The notes beneath the pieces are model-generated. The model worked only from the letters and a program-made list of their open reading frames with translations. It did not search any database and was not told where the DNA came from. Shown here in pieces: positions 31,024-44,965 of a stretch of 64,000 nt of DNA. This DNA is from Pseudomonas fluorescens. Its GTDB lineage: Bacteria > Pseudomonadota > Gammaproteobacteria > Pseudomonadales > Pseudomonadaceae. The stretch covers positions 2,575,501-2,639,500 of the forward strand of contig NZ_LR134318.1 of assembly GCF_900636825.1 (NCBI RefSeq), written 5' to 3'. Numbering within the stretch: the first letter of the stretch is position 1; every line of letters starts with the position of its first letter. The translations under genes and the position numbers were made by a program.

Positions 31024-32665
31024 AGACGCGTTCCTTGAAGAGGTCGATGCCAATACGCTGATAGGTGTCGATAAAGCGCTCGTCTTCGGTGCGTTGTTCA
31101 ACATACACGTCGATCAGCTTCGAGATCACCTCAGGCATGGCTTCCTGAGCGAAGGACGGGCCGAGGATCTTGCCCAGGCTGGCGTCACGGCTGGCGCTGC
31201 CGCCAAGGGAAACCTGATAGAACTCCTCGCCTTTCTTGTCGACGCCGAGGATGCCGATGTGGCCGACGTGGTGGTGACCGCAGGCGTTCATGCAGCCGGA
31301 AATGTTCAGGTCCAGCTCGCCAATGTCGAACAGGTAATCGAGGTCATCGAAGCGGCGCTGAATCGACTCGGCAATCGGGATCGATTTGGCGTTGGCCAGC
31401 GAGCAGAAATCACCGCCAGGGCAGCAGATGATGTCGGTCAGCAGGCCGATGTTCGGCGTGGCGAAACCGCCTTCGCGCAGTTCGCCCCAGAGGGCGAACA
31501 ACTGGCTCTGCTCAACATCGGCAAGAATGATGTTCTGTTCGTGGGAGGTGCGCAGTTGGCCGAAGCTGTAGCGGTCGGCCAGATCGGCGACGGCGTCGAG
31601 CTGCTTGTCGGTGATGTCGCCAGGGGCAACGCCGGTCGGCTTCAGCGACAGGGTTACGGCAACATAACCCGGCTTTTTGTGCGCCAGGGTGTTACGGCTG
31701 CGCCAGCGGGCGAAACCCGGATGCTCTTTGTCGAGCTCGGCCAGTTGCGCGGTCTGGTTATCCAGCGCCTTATAGTCCGGGTCGACGAAGTGCTTGGCCA
31801 CACGATGCAGTTCGGCTTCGGTCAAAGTGGTCTGGCCACCGCGCAGGTGTTCCATTTCCGCATCGACTTTCTGTGCGAACACTTCTGGCGTAAGAGCTTT
31901 GACGAGGATCTTGATCCGCGCCTTGTATTTGTTGTCGCGACGGCCGTAACGGTTGTAAACCCGCAGGATGGCGTCGAGATAGCTCAACAGATCCTGCCAC
32001 GGCAGGAATTCATTGATGAACGCGCCCACCACTGGCGTACGCCCCAGCCCGCCACCGACCAGCACGCGGAAGCCCAGTTCGCCAGCGGCGTTGTGCACCG
32101 GCTCAAGGCCGATGTCGTGGACTTCAATGGCGGCACGGTCAGCGGTCGAACCGTTGACGGCGATCTTGAATTTACGCGGCAGGTAAGCGAATTCCGGGTG
32201 GAAGGTCGTCCACTGACGCACGATCTCGCACCATGGGCGCGGGTCGATCACTTCGTCGGCAGCGACACCGGCGAACTGGTCAGTGGTGACGTTGCGCAGG
32301 CAGTTGCCGCTGGTCTGGATCGCGTGCATCTGCACGGTGGCCAGTTCGGCAAGAATGTCCGGGATATCTTCCACCGCCGGCCAGTTGAACTGCACGTTCT
32401 GGCGCGTACTGATGTGGGCATAGCCTTTGTCGTAGTCGCGGGCAATCTTGGCCATCATGCGCACTTGGCGCGAGGTCAGTTGGCCGTAAGGCACCGCCAC
32501 GCGCAGCATCGGCGCGAAGCGCTGGATGTAGAGGCCATTTTGCAGGCGCAGAGGGCGGAATTCTTCTTCGCTCAGCTCACCTGCCAGATAGCGTCGGGTC
32601 TGATCACGGAACTGCTTGACGCGGTCCTCGATGATCCGCTGATCGTACTCGTCGTATACGTACAT
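31007..32665 (-). CDS. cysI: Sulfite reductase hemoprotein (CysI-type)
   Basis: A 552-residue siroheme/[4Fe-4S] reductase that reduces sulfite to sulfide in assimilation. The N-terminus is the homologue-typical MYVYDEYDQRIIEDRV. Substrate and siroheme motifs include YAHISTRQNVQFNWP and TSGNCLRNVTTDQFAG. The iron-sulfur Cys ligands are in IICCPGGDFCSLANAKS (C-x5-C) and SGCMNACGHHHVGH (C-x3-C). No ferredoxin or flavoprotein subunit is attached, so it takes electrons from a separate donor. An AT-rich 290-base divergent region upstream is the likely CysB-regulated promoter. Confidence 0.92.
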   Translation of the reverse strand: MYVYDEYDQRIIEDRVKQFRDQTRRYLAGELSEEEFRPLRLQNGLYIQRFAPMLRVAVPYGQLTSRQVRMMAKIARDYDKGYAHISTRQNVQFNWPAVEDIPDILAELATVQMHAIQTSGNCLRNVTTDQFAGVAADEVIDPRPWCEIVRQWTTFHPEFAYLPRKFKIAVNGSTADRAAIEVHDIGLEPVHNAAGELGFRVLVGGGLGRTPVVGAFINEFLPWQDLLSYLDAILRVYNRYGRRDNKYKARIKILVKALTPEVFAQKVDAEMEHLRGGQTTLTEAELHRVAKHFVDPDYKALDNQTAQLAELDKEHPGFARWRSRNTLAHKKPGYVAVTLSLKPTGVAPGDITDKQLDAVADLADRYSFGQLRTSHEQNIILADVEQSQLFALWGELREGGFATPNIGLLTDIICCPGGDFCSLANAKSIPIAESIQRRFDDLDYLFDIGELDLNISGCMNACGHHHVGHIGILGVDKKGEEFYQVSLGGSASRDASLGKILGPSFAQEAMPEVISKLIDVYVEQRTEDERFIDTYQRIGIDLFKERVYAANH

Positions 32666-32785
32666 ATAAGTCCTGTTCTCAGGCTTGGGCCACTCGGAAA
32701 ACGCTGCGTTTTCGCTTGCTGGAGTCCGAATTGTGCCTCTGCAATTCTGCGCGCACGGCCGCGCACTCCCTAACGGAGCCGGGGC

Positions 32786-32860
32786 AATATACCCGTTTGC
32801 AGTTATGCGCAAAAGTGATGTTTGAGTATATGTAAAGAACCAAATCGCCTAACGAGAATG
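32786..32860 (-). promoter_or_regulatory. Candidate promoter region of cysI
   Basis: On the minus strand TTTGCG (32813-32808) and TATATT (32791-32786) lie 16 bases apart, about 120 bases before the cysI start. Upstream (32820-32860) is AT-rich sequence with GTTCTTTACATATACTC, which would suit a LysR-type activator such as CysB. The leader between promoter and gene also holds a small GAAAACG/CGTTTTC hairpin (about 32697-32714). Consensus match is only moderate. Confidence 0.35.
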
Positions 32861-32958
32861 ACTGTCAACTAATCCACATTTGTCGTGCGGACAATCATCG
32901 TCTTAACTGTCATCGAGACTTTCTGCAATCACCGATAAAACCGATAAGAGGCGATGCA

Positions 32959-33072
32959 ATGAGCAATCCGACCAAGGCAAGAAAAAGCGACAGCAGTGTC
33001 GATGCATGGGCCATTTTGTTCCTGATCATTCTAGTGGTGGGGACAGCGGTATTCTGGGTCAGTCATCAGTAA
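32959..33072 (+). CDS. 37-residue single-span membrane protein
   Basis: ATG 32959 opens a 38-codon frame ending at TAA 33070-33072. It encodes a basic, polar N-terminus (MSNPTKARKSDSSVDAW) and one hydrophobic span (AILFLIILVVGTAVFWV), ending SHQ. An AGAGG lies 8 bases upstream. A hydrophilic-basic then hydrophobic pattern with a clean ribosome site makes it credible as a real small membrane protein, divergent from cysI. No family name is known to me. Confidence 0.6.
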   Translation: MSNPTKARKSDSSVDAWAILFLIILVVGTAVFWVSHQ

Positions 33073-33249
33073 GCGACCCGTCCGGGCCCACGTCCGACGG
33101 ACTGTCGGGCATAAACGGAACACACGCCGATAGCTGCTGGTTCGATGGCTATCGATGCGCGGCGATGTTTCCTTGGGCCCGGATGCTTGATCTCGAGATT
33201 TTTCTCTATCACCTGCCAGCGGGGCGGCGCACGGCTGCGCTGACGCTTG

Positions 33250-33468
33250 TCACACCCCGGCGAGAAGCAACACCAGTTTGACGATGGCGAACAGCGTCAG
33301 GGCGAACACGGCGGTAAACAAAATTCCCAGCATGACAAAATGGCTGGGCTTGCCATGGGTGAAATCCCTGGCGCGGTTCTTGCCGCTCTGCACGCCGAAT
33401 GCCGCAGCCATGACGCTGTGCAGCATCTGCCAGAAACTTGGTGGTTTGTTGTTGGCTGGATCGTCCAT
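33250..33468 (-). CDS. DUF2970 small membrane protein
   Basis: A 72-residue protein matching DUF2970: PPSFWQMLHSVMAAAFGVQS, then NRARDF and one C-terminal transmembrane helix (VMLGILFTAVFALTLFAIVKLVLLL). GAGGG is placed before the ATG. Function unknown. It lies downstream of metH, separated from it by a nested pair of REP elements. Confidence 0.85.
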   Translation of the reverse strand: MDDPANNKPPSFWQMLHSVMAAAFGVQSGKNRARDFTHGKPSHFVMLGILFTAVFALTLFAIVKLVLLLAGV

Positions 33469-33518
33469 AAATCCCTCGTATGCCGTGGATGTCAGACAAG
33501 CATAGCCAACCCGAGAAA

Positions 33519-33726
33519 AAAGATCGCAGCCTGCGGCAGCTCCTGCACTGGATTTAGTTCATCCAAGCAGTGAGCCTGCTCGCGAAGGCGGTGGGTCAGT
33601 CGGCGATGATGTTGCGGCGGATGGCCTATTCGCGAGCAAGCTCGCTCCCACAGTGGATCGGGGCTGGGCCGAAATATCCGAACACCACAAATCCCCCTGT
33701 AGGAGCTGCCGCAGGCTGCGATCTTT

Positions 33727-33728
<2 letters not shown>
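33519..33728. repeat. Nested REP elements (one doublet inside another)
   Basis: An outer inverted pair (AAGATCGCAGCCTGCGGCAG at 33519 and GAGCTGCCGCAGGCTGCGAT at 33703) encloses an inner pair of a different family (GTGAGCCTGCTCGCGAAGGC near 33570 and TTCGCGAGCAAGCTCGCTCC near 33629). This fills the 258-base gap between metH and the DUF2970 gene. The right outer arm touches the metH stop codon. Confidence 0.85.
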
Positions 33729-37437
<3,709 letters not shown>

Positions 37438-37592
37438 GTGGACTACTCGGAAAGACCATTACGAAGGAGCGGGATCATAGCAAACCCGCGCGCTTTTGGA
37501 GCATGCTCGGCTTTTGCATGAATATCGCTCATGTTGGTACGGGCGTCATAACGGTAGAATCGACGCCTTTTTTCACAATCGGGATCAGCAGC

Positions 37593-39887
37593 ATGCCGTA
37601 CCGCGTCATCAGTTTGTTGTTGCTGTTCCTGAGCGGGAGCGTCGCGGCGCAAGATCCGGCAATTTCGTCGTCCATATCCTACAGCCGCGATATCCAACCG
37701 ATCTTCACCGAGAAGTGTGTGGCCTGCCACGCCTGTTACGACTCGGCCTGCCAGCTCAATTTGGGCAGTGGCGAAGGCGCCGCACGCGGTGCGAGCAAGA
37801 TGCCGGTGTATGACGGCGAACGTACCCGGGCCGCGCCGACCACGCGATTGTTCTATGACGCGTTTGGCAAGCGTGCCTGGCAGCAAAAGGACTTTTACTC
37901 GGTGCTCGACGCGCAAGGCAGTCAGGCCGCGCTGATGGCGCGCATGCTTGAGCTCGGTCACAAAACTCCACTCACGCCGAACGCCAAACTGCCGGAAGAG
38001 ATTGTGCTCGGGCTCGATCGCAACAACCTCTGCGCGATGCCCGGCGAATTCGACGCCTATGCCGGTGCGCATCCGAAAGAGGGCATGCCGCTGGCCGTGA
38101 CAGGGCTTACCGATCAGCAGTATCAGACCTTGCAACGGTGGCTGGCGTCCGGCGCCCCGATCGATGAACAAGGCCTGACGCCCAGTGCGCAAGAGGCCCT
38201 GCAGATCGCACAGTGGGAAAATCTGCTCAACGCCCCCGGTGCGCGGCAAAGCCTGGTCGGGCGTTGGCTGTTCGAGCACTGGTATCTGGCGCATATCTAT
38301 TTCAAGGATGGCGAGCCGGGGCATTACTTTCAGTGGGTGCGGTCGCGCACGCCGAGCGGGCAGCCGATCGACCTGATCGCCACCCGCCGCCCGAACGACG
38401 ACCCGGGCACTCAGGTGTATTACCGTTTGTGGCCAGTGCAAGGGGTGATCGTGCACAAGACGCACATCACCTATCCGCTGAGTGCGGCGAAGATGGCGCG
38501 GGTCAAAAGCCTGTTCTACAGCGGCAATTGGCAGGTCGATGCCTTGCCGGGCTATGGCCCGCAGAGCCGGGCCAATCCGTTTGCCACGTTCGAGGCAATT
38601 CCGGCGCAGGCGCGGTACCAGTTCATGCTCGACAATGCCGAGTACTTCGTGCGCACGTTCATTCGCGGGCCGGTGTGCCGTGGGCAGATTGCGACCGACG
38701 TCATCCGCGACAACTTCTGGGCGCTGTTCCAGGCGCCCGAGCATGATCTGTACATCACAGACCCGAACTATCGGGGCCAGGCCACGCCGTTGCTGGCCAT
38801 GCCAGGGCAGAACGACGACGTCGGCAGCGTGCTGAGCCTGTGGCGCAACTACCGCGATAAACGCAACGAATACGAAGCACTGCGCCGCGACAGCTACGCC
38901 GACCTTTCGCCACCGAGCTGGTCGACGCTGTGGGCCGGCAACGACAACGCCTTGCTGAGCATCTTCCGCCACTTTGACAGCGCGTCGGTGACTAAAGGCC
39001 TGATTGGCGAAGTGCCGCAGACGATGTGGCTGTTCGACTACCCGCTGCTGGAGCGCACTTATTACCAGCTGGCGGTCAATTTCGACGTGTTCGGCAACGT
39101 TTCCCATCAGGCGCAGACTCGTCTGTATTTCGACCTGATCCGCAACGGTGCTGAACAGAATTTCCTGCGCCTGATGCCCGCCGACTCGCGCGAGGATTAC
39201 CTCAACGATTGGTACCAGGACGGTGGCCAATTCAAAATGTGGCTCGATTACGAAGCCATCGATGACGACACGCCGACCGCGCTGAAGCTCAACGGAAAAG
39301 ACCCGAAACACGATTTCGCCATGCAGTTGCTGGCCCGTTACGGTGACCTTAATGCCCGGCCGGATCCGATCAATCGCTGCGACGGCGCTTATTGTTCGCG
39401 TCCGAATATCGAGCCTGCGCTGCAAAACGCCGAGCAGGCGCTCAGTCGCTTGACTTCGCGACCTGCCGCAGGGCTGAAGGTGATCGATCAATTGCCCGAA
39501 GCGACCCTGCTGCGCATCGAAACCCCGAGCGGCAAGCGCGAAATCTACAGCCTGCTGCGCAATCGCGCCCACAGCAACGTGGCGTTTCTGCTCGGTGAAT
39601 CGAGGCGTTATCAGCCAGGGCTCGACACTCTTACCCTGTATCCGGGCGTACTCAGCAGTTACCCGAATTTCATTTTCAACATTCCGGCCGGGCAAGTGCC
39701 CGAGTTCGTCGATGCGCTGGAAAATGCCAGGGATGCCCAGCGCTTCGAGAAGATCGTCGAGCGTTGGGGCATCCGTCGCAGCCACCCGCAGTTCTGGTTC
39801 TACTTCCATGATCTGAGCCAATACCTGCACGAAACCGATCCAGTGGAAGCGGGTGTGCTGGACATGAATCGCTACGAAAACCTTTAG
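37593..39887 (+). CDS. cti: Periplasmic fatty acid cis/trans isomerase
   Basis: A 764-residue heme protein that converts cis to trans unsaturated fatty acids in membrane phospholipids as a rapid solvent/heat response in Pseudomonas. A signal peptide (to about residue 20, SVAAQ) precedes the cytochrome-c-type motif C42-V-A-C45-H46 in FTEKCVACHACYDSACQ. Further family text includes VYDGERTRAAPTTRLFYDA and WLFDYPLLERTYYQLAVNFD. The ATG at 37593 is chosen because the signal peptide begins there. Monocistronic, convergent with the toxin gene that ends 21 bases beyond its stop. Confidence 0.95.
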   Translation: MPYRVISLLLLFLSGSVAAQDPAISSSISYSRDIQPIFTEKCVACHACYDSACQLNLGSGEGAARGASKMPVYDGERTRAAPTTRLFYDAFGKRAWQQKDFYSVLDAQGSQAALMARMLELGHKTPLTPNAKLPEEIVLGLDRNNLCAMPGEFDAYAGAHPKEGMPLAVTGLTDQQYQTLQRWLASGAPIDEQGLTPSAQEALQIAQWENLLNAPGARQSLVGRWLFEHWYLAHIYFKDGEPGHYFQWVRSRTPSGQPIDLIATRRPNDDPGTQVYYRLWPVQGVIVHKTHITYPLSAAKMARVKSLFYSGNWQVDALPGYGPQSRANPFATFEAIPAQARYQFMLDNAEYFVRTFIRGPVCRGQIATDVIRDNFWALFQAPEHDLYITDPNYRGQATPLLAMPGQNDDVGSVLSLWRNYRDKRNEYEALRRDSYADLSPPSWSTLWAGNDNALLSIFRHFDSASVTKGLIGEVPQTMWLFDYPLLERTYYQLAVNFDVFGNVSHQAQTRLYFDLIRNGAEQNFLRLMPADSREDYLNDWYQDGGQFKMWLDYEAIDDDTPTALKLNGKDPKHDFAMQLLARYGDLNARPDPINRCDGAYCSRPNIEPALQNAEQALSRLTSRPAAGLKVIDQLPEATLLRIETPSGKREIYSLLRNRAHSNVAFLLGESRRYQPGLDTLTLYPGVLSSYPNFIFNIPAGQVPEFVDALENARDAQRFEKIVERWGIRRSHPQFWFYFHDLSQYLHETDPVEAGVLDMNRYENL

Positions 39888-39908
39888 TTCTGTCAGCGGA
39901 TCGGGGTC

Positions 39909-42900
39909 TCAGACCTCGATCATTCCCAACTCATCGATCAACGCCTCGGTCAAGTGATCCAGATCGCGAAAGCGCCGGCCGCTGACGGCGCCGAATGGGG
40001 CGTGATCGACGTAGGCTTCGGTTCCGTCGACGAAGACTTTTACATCCATGTATTGGCGCCGATCGTTCATGTAATAAACGCTGGCGTGGTGCTGGCGAGA
40101 CGATGTGGTCGTGAAAAGGTTCGGGCTGTGAACACGCATGTGCAAGTCGATTCGGTTTTCCGCACTCGGCAGGCCAACCAGCAAATCGCAGCTGTGAAGA
40201 AACTGATCAGTACCCAGCGGGGAATGAATCATCACGCCCGGGTCTCGGCTGAGTCGCGGCACATTGCCGATCCGCCGCTCCAAGCGCAGACCGGTGGCGT
40301 TGGTCAGCTCAGCCAGGCCCGGAATGTTCTGCAATGTATTGCAATGACCTTGGCCCACCAGAGCCACCCAGCGGTGCGGGCCTCGGGCCAATAGCTCGGC
40401 GCTCACCCGCTTGTAGGCAAAGAAATTGAACATCGTGACCCGGTCCAGCTGATCGGCCAGCGTAGGCGCGGAGAGTGTCAGGTCGTCGGAGGCGTACAAG
40501 GAGCTGGCTGTGGTATCCAGCGCCATCACGCGAATGCCTTGTGCATGGATGTCCTCGACCAGCCGGGTATAGCTGAACTCGTCTGACTGCAGCGCCATTT
40601 GGTCAATTATCTGAAGTCTTTCCTTTAAAACTTGAGGCAGTGGGACCTGCGGCGAAACATTGTATTGGTCCAGCAGCACCTGATGCAGATCGGTGTTGAA
40701 CAGTTCGAAATACGCGGTCTTGACCCCGACTTTTTTCAGGGCCTTCACGTTTTTCACCATAAATTGCCGGGCCAGCGAGTAGATGTGTTTTTCGCCAAAT
40801 ATCACGCCATCGCGCTGGATATACAATTGCTGCAGCAATTGCTCGGGCGACAACCCCCTCTGCGGCACTATCACCGGTCGTTGTGAAGGGCTGAATGTGC
40901 GGAAAAAACCTCGCGCATGCCGGCGTAGCCTCGACTGGATGCCGAAAACATGTAGCGCGCCGACCGAGCCCGGATCCATCGGCAGCGCCAGATTCACGGA
41001 GCCCAGATTCAATGAACCCGGCCCCTTGCTGTTGAGCGCCGGAAGGGCGGCGACGTCGGATCGCGGCAGTTCATAGTCACGAAACGTTGTGTGCAAGGGG
41101 CCTTTTTCAATCTCATCCATTCCACCCGGCAGCCTTGGCAAAGGTTCAACGTGCCAATGCTTGTGGGTGTCGTCCAATATCAACGGATAGCGAAGACTCT
41201 TTCTCGCGACGCCGGGCGGATAAATGAAACGCTGGCCCTGCGCGATGTCGGACAGGTAATGCCTGCCGTTGATCAAGGCATATTGTTGAGACGAGGTCTT
41301 GCTCTGAAACAAATTGGCCTTGAGCCGGTGCAGACTCGACGGATCGATCGTCGCTTCGATATCCGAGAGGTCGGGAGAAGGGTGAAATGCCGGTAGCGCG
41401 CCGAGCTTCTTCAGCGTCATCGGCCGGCCCCGCGCACCGGTGATCGACCAGAGTGCCCTGGCCGCGGTTTTTGAGACGCCCGTCTGTTTCAGCAGCAGGA
41501 ACGTCCGGATGACATTGTTTGAAACGTTCAGCGCGCTGGTAATGGGCAGCAAACCCATCAGGTTCAATGCCAGGTCGATACCGAAATTGATGGCGTTCCA
41601 CAACGATTGCGCATCGACCTCGGCGTTAGTGGTGGACATGTGGTCGGCATTGCGCCGCAACGTGACGATTTGTTGCTCGTAGAGTTTTTGCGCGAGTGAA
41701 GTATTGATTGGCACCAGATGTACGACATCGAAAGGGTTGCCGACCCGGCTGGTTGAACTCAATACCAGTTGGCTAAGCAAATGAGTGCGCGTCAGCCTGC
41801 TTTCGGTCAATGCTGCCTGCCCGGGAATCGACAACCTTTGCATGACATAGCGTCGCCATTGGGTAGAAGTGATCCATTGCTGCTGAAGAAACTCGTGCAT
41901 CGCGGCAAAGTCAGCGAATTCCCTGATTTCTTCTTCGCCGGGCACTGCTGGCGTGTAGAGAATAACGTTCGGCACCGAGCGTGAATTGGCCGCACGAATG
42001 ACCAGGATGTCGTTAATGATGTGGCCGTTACGGGCCCCTGCCGAATTGGCAATCAGCAGCGAATTGGCCACGATCTTGTGCCCGCCGACGGTCGGGCGAG
42101 TGGCCGGAGTGTCGCCATCGATGATCGCCCTTACCCACTGGTACCCGCGATGTTCGCGATCATCCAGAAAGCATCCCTTGTTCAGCCTGGCTGCCAACGC
42201 ACTGCTTTCCAGGCTGGCTCGACGCGCTGTCGACCAGGCGGCACGCAACGCCGCGCCGTTGTCGATCAGGCGGGTTTTCAGTAGCTCGTCGTAGCGTTTG
42301 CCCACGTCCAGAAACTGGATCAGGCCAGTCAGATAACGGTGATCCAATTGCAAGGATTTACCGCTCGGTGTGGTGCCGGACGCCGAAAGAACAGTGTGTT
42401 CGCCGGTATACAGCTTGTAGAAACCGAAATCCCAGGGGTTACTGTTTCTCAGCGCCAGCTCGGTCAGGGACAGGGTAAGGGTGCGTTCAAGCGCTTCGCT
42501 TTTGCCGCCGGGGAGGGGCACGTGATCCGGCCCGACGCCGCCACCTCCACTCGCGGGATTGTGGCGGGTGGTGATCTTGACCTGAATATTGTCCGGGTCG
42601 AGTTTTCTTGCGCGGAAGTCAACCGCCAGTTGGCGGATCAATTCACTGCGAGCGAAGGTTTTCAGAGGCGCAATATCGGTTTTCTTCAGCAGCGCAGCCA
42701 ATTGCTTGCTGGTCGATAATTCGGTCGCAGCCAATTGCTGCAGTGATTGCCGATCGGATTCACTTGCCGACCCGTACCACGATGGCAGTGTCGCTTCGAG
42801 ATACAGCCGGGAGCGAGTCACCAGCACCTCGCGGATATCGAGAAATGGCCCGAGATGGGCCAATCGGTTGAACACTTCGCAAATCCGCTTGCCGTCCGCC

Positions 42901-44000
42901 TCGTGCCGGGGCAATAGACGCCATGCGTATTCGATGTCGTGTTTTTGCAGCGCCAATAGGGCATCGACGCGGTTTTCGAATGGGTTTGTGGCGATGGCGG
43001 TGTAGCGCAATTCAAACGACGTTTTACGGCGTCGGCGCGCGGGGGCCTGCGCCTGCCAGGGCATCGTGCCGATCAGGTGGCCACCTTCGGCAGAGCTGGC
43101 CAGCCGCTTCTTCAGCGCCTCGTCCAGTGCCTGTAATGAGGCAAACGCTTCAATGCCACGGTCCGGACAGCACAGCAGTGCGGCACCCATCGCGCGGGTG
43201 ATCTGGGCGTCGGCATCCGGAGTCTGGCTTGAAAATATCAGCAGTCCGGTCAGTGGCGTGTCCGGCTCGCCGTCCTGCGCCACAAGGCCCACAGCGTAAG
43301 CGCCGGGACGCTGATGTTGCGGCAAATGTGCCCGCTCGCTGCCAAGGGGATATCGAACGATCAGATCGATGAGGTTTTTGCTTGCGGGTTCGAGCGTACC
43401 GTCCTCCACACGCAACGCAGCCTCAGCCTGCAAGGCTTTGGCCTTCTGATCGGCCAGCCATTGGCGGTGGGTCGTGGTTGCGCTGGACGCAAACGGAGCC
43501 TGCCAGAACTGTTCCAACTGCTGCACGAACAGGCGATCGGGCCGGCGCAGCAGTTCACCGACAAAGGACTCGAACGCAGGTGTACTCGCAACGGTGCTGG
43601 TGACGGTGGCCATTTTGCGCACGCCGTTGGTGTGCGGCCTTTGATACGTTCCTTTGGCGTAGAAGCGGTAGATTCGGTTCGGCGCATCGAGATCCTCGCC
43701 GCCCCACGGTTTATCGGTGAGGAGCGAGGAGAGCGGGCGCTCCGGCCCGGTGCCTGCAACCAATGCGTAGGTGCCGGGTCGGCTGGCGAACTGAATATCT
43801 GCGCGATAACTCACGGCCGACAAGGCAATCGGCAAAGGATGACTTGGAAAAGCCTGCTGGATTCGTTGATGAAGCCGGTCATTGAAGGTTTTTTCGGCTT
43901 CGGGCTGCTGGTCGAGCAACTGCTTGAGCGCCAACTGATGATCGAGCAATTGTTGCAACAAAGCTTGCTGCCGGGTTTCGGTCGGGGCAGGTGAGGTCAT
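39909..44000 (-). CDS. Large dermonecrotic-type toxin (DUF6543) with C-terminal TIKI/PMT-like effector domain
   Basis: A 1363-residue protein without a signal peptide. Residues about 1-600 are the DUF6543 'dermonecrotic toxin' region (VGELLRRPDRLFVQQLEQFW; YPLGSERAHLPQ). A hydrophobic helical stretch near 800-850 (FGIDLALNLMGLLPITSAL; VIRTFLLLKQ) may insert into membranes. The C-terminal part (about 1040-1240) has the TIKI/ChaN/EreA-like fold seen in Pasteurella mitogenic toxin: GVIFGEKHIYSLARQF (Glu1070, His1072) and ALVGQGHCNTL (His1219). Start 44000 has AGG 7 bases upstream. No immunity gene lies beside it, which suggests a eukaryotic target. Delivery route and target unknown. Confidence 0.75.
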   Translation of the reverse strand: MTSPAPTETRQQALLQQLLDHQLALKQLLDQQPEAEKTFNDRLHQRIQQAFPSHPLPIALSAVSYRADIQFASRPGTYALVAGTGPERPLSSLLTDKPWGGEDLDAPNRIYRFYAKGTYQRPHTNGVRKMATVTSTVASTPAFESFVGELLRRPDRLFVQQLEQFWQAPFASSATTTHRQWLADQKAKALQAEAALRVEDGTLEPASKNLIDLIVRYPLGSERAHLPQHQRPGAYAVGLVAQDGEPDTPLTGLLIFSSQTPDADAQITRAMGAALLCCPDRGIEAFASLQALDEALKKRLASSAEGGHLIGTMPWQAQAPARRRRKTSFELRYTAIATNPFENRVDALLALQKHDIEYAWRLLPRHEADGKRICEVFNRLAHLGPFLDIREVLVTRSRLYLEATLPSWYGSASESDRQSLQQLAATELSTSKQLAALLKKTDIAPLKTFARSELIRQLAVDFRARKLDPDNIQVKITTRHNPASGGGGVGPDHVPLPGGKSEALERTLTLSLTELALRNSNPWDFGFYKLYTGEHTVLSASGTTPSGKSLQLDHRYLTGLIQFLDVGKRYDELLKTRLIDNGAALRAAWSTARRASLESSALAARLNKGCFLDDREHRGYQWVRAIIDGDTPATRPTVGGHKIVANSLLIANSAGARNGHIINDILVIRAANSRSVPNVILYTPAVPGEEEIREFADFAAMHEFLQQQWITSTQWRRYVMQRLSIPGQAALTESRLTRTHLLSQLVLSSTSRVGNPFDVVHLVPINTSLAQKLYEQQIVTLRRNADHMSTTNAEVDAQSLWNAINFGIDLALNLMGLLPITSALNVSNNVIRTFLLLKQTGVSKTAARALWSITGARGRPMTLKKLGALPAFHPSPDLSDIEATIDPSSLHRLKANLFQSKTSSQQYALINGRHYLSDIAQGQRFIYPPGVARKSLRYPLILDDTHKHWHVEPLPRLPGGMDEIEKGPLHTTFRDYELPRSDVAALPALNSKGPGSLNLGSVNLALPMDPGSVGALHVFGIQSRLRRHARGFFRTFSPSQRPVIVPQRGLSPEQLLQQLYIQRDGVIFGEKHIYSLARQFMVKNVKALKKVGVKTAYFELFNTDLHQVLLDQYNVSPQVPLPQVLKERLQIIDQMALQSDEFSYTRLVEDIHAQGIRVMALDTTASSLYASDDLTLSAPTLADQLDRVTMFNFFAYKRVSAELLARGPHRWVALVGQGHCNTLQNIPGLAELTNATGLRLERRIGNVPRLSRDPGVMIHSPLGTDQFLHSCDLLVGLPSAENRIDLHMRVHSPNLFTTTSSRQHHASVYYMNDRRQYMDVKVFVDGTEAYVDHAPFGAVSGRRFRDLDHLTEALIDELGMIEV

Positions 44001-44110
44001 GGTGCTACCTGATAACGGGTCTGGAGGCGCCACGTTACCTAGGCAACAATGTGCAAGTGCGGTATCCCGCTACCGCCACGGCAAGGAAACAAGTGGGTAT
44101 GGCGGCGTAA

Positions 44111-44782
<672 letters not shown>

Positions 44783-44801
44783 GGTGTTCGCTGCGAATAC
44801 A

Positions 44802-44835
44802 CGAAAACGGCGCCCCGTGAGCGCCGTTTTTTTAT
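44802..44835 (+). terminator. Rho-independent terminator of nfuA
   Basis: AAAACGGCGCCCCGTGAGCG continues to CCGTTTTTTT: stem ACGGCGC/GCGCCGT, loop CCCGTGA or similar, followed by seven T residues. Confidence 0.9.
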
Positions 44836-44856
44836 GCCTGCCAGGTGCATTAAAAC

Positions 44857-44951
44857 CTGTGGCGAGGGGATTTATCCCCGATGAACTGCGCAGCAGTTGC
44901 TTGACAGGGGCCGCCTTGCGTCCCATCGGGGATAAATCCCCTCGCTACAGG
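44857..44951. repeat. REP doublet, GGCGAGGGGATTTATCCCCG family
   Basis: Near-perfect inverted pair CTGTGGCGAGGGGATTTATC / GATAAATCCCCTCGCTACAG with a spacer of about 50 bases, between convergent nfuA and cobM. Confidence 0.88.
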
Positions 44952-44965
44952 TTTGGTCGTTGTTT

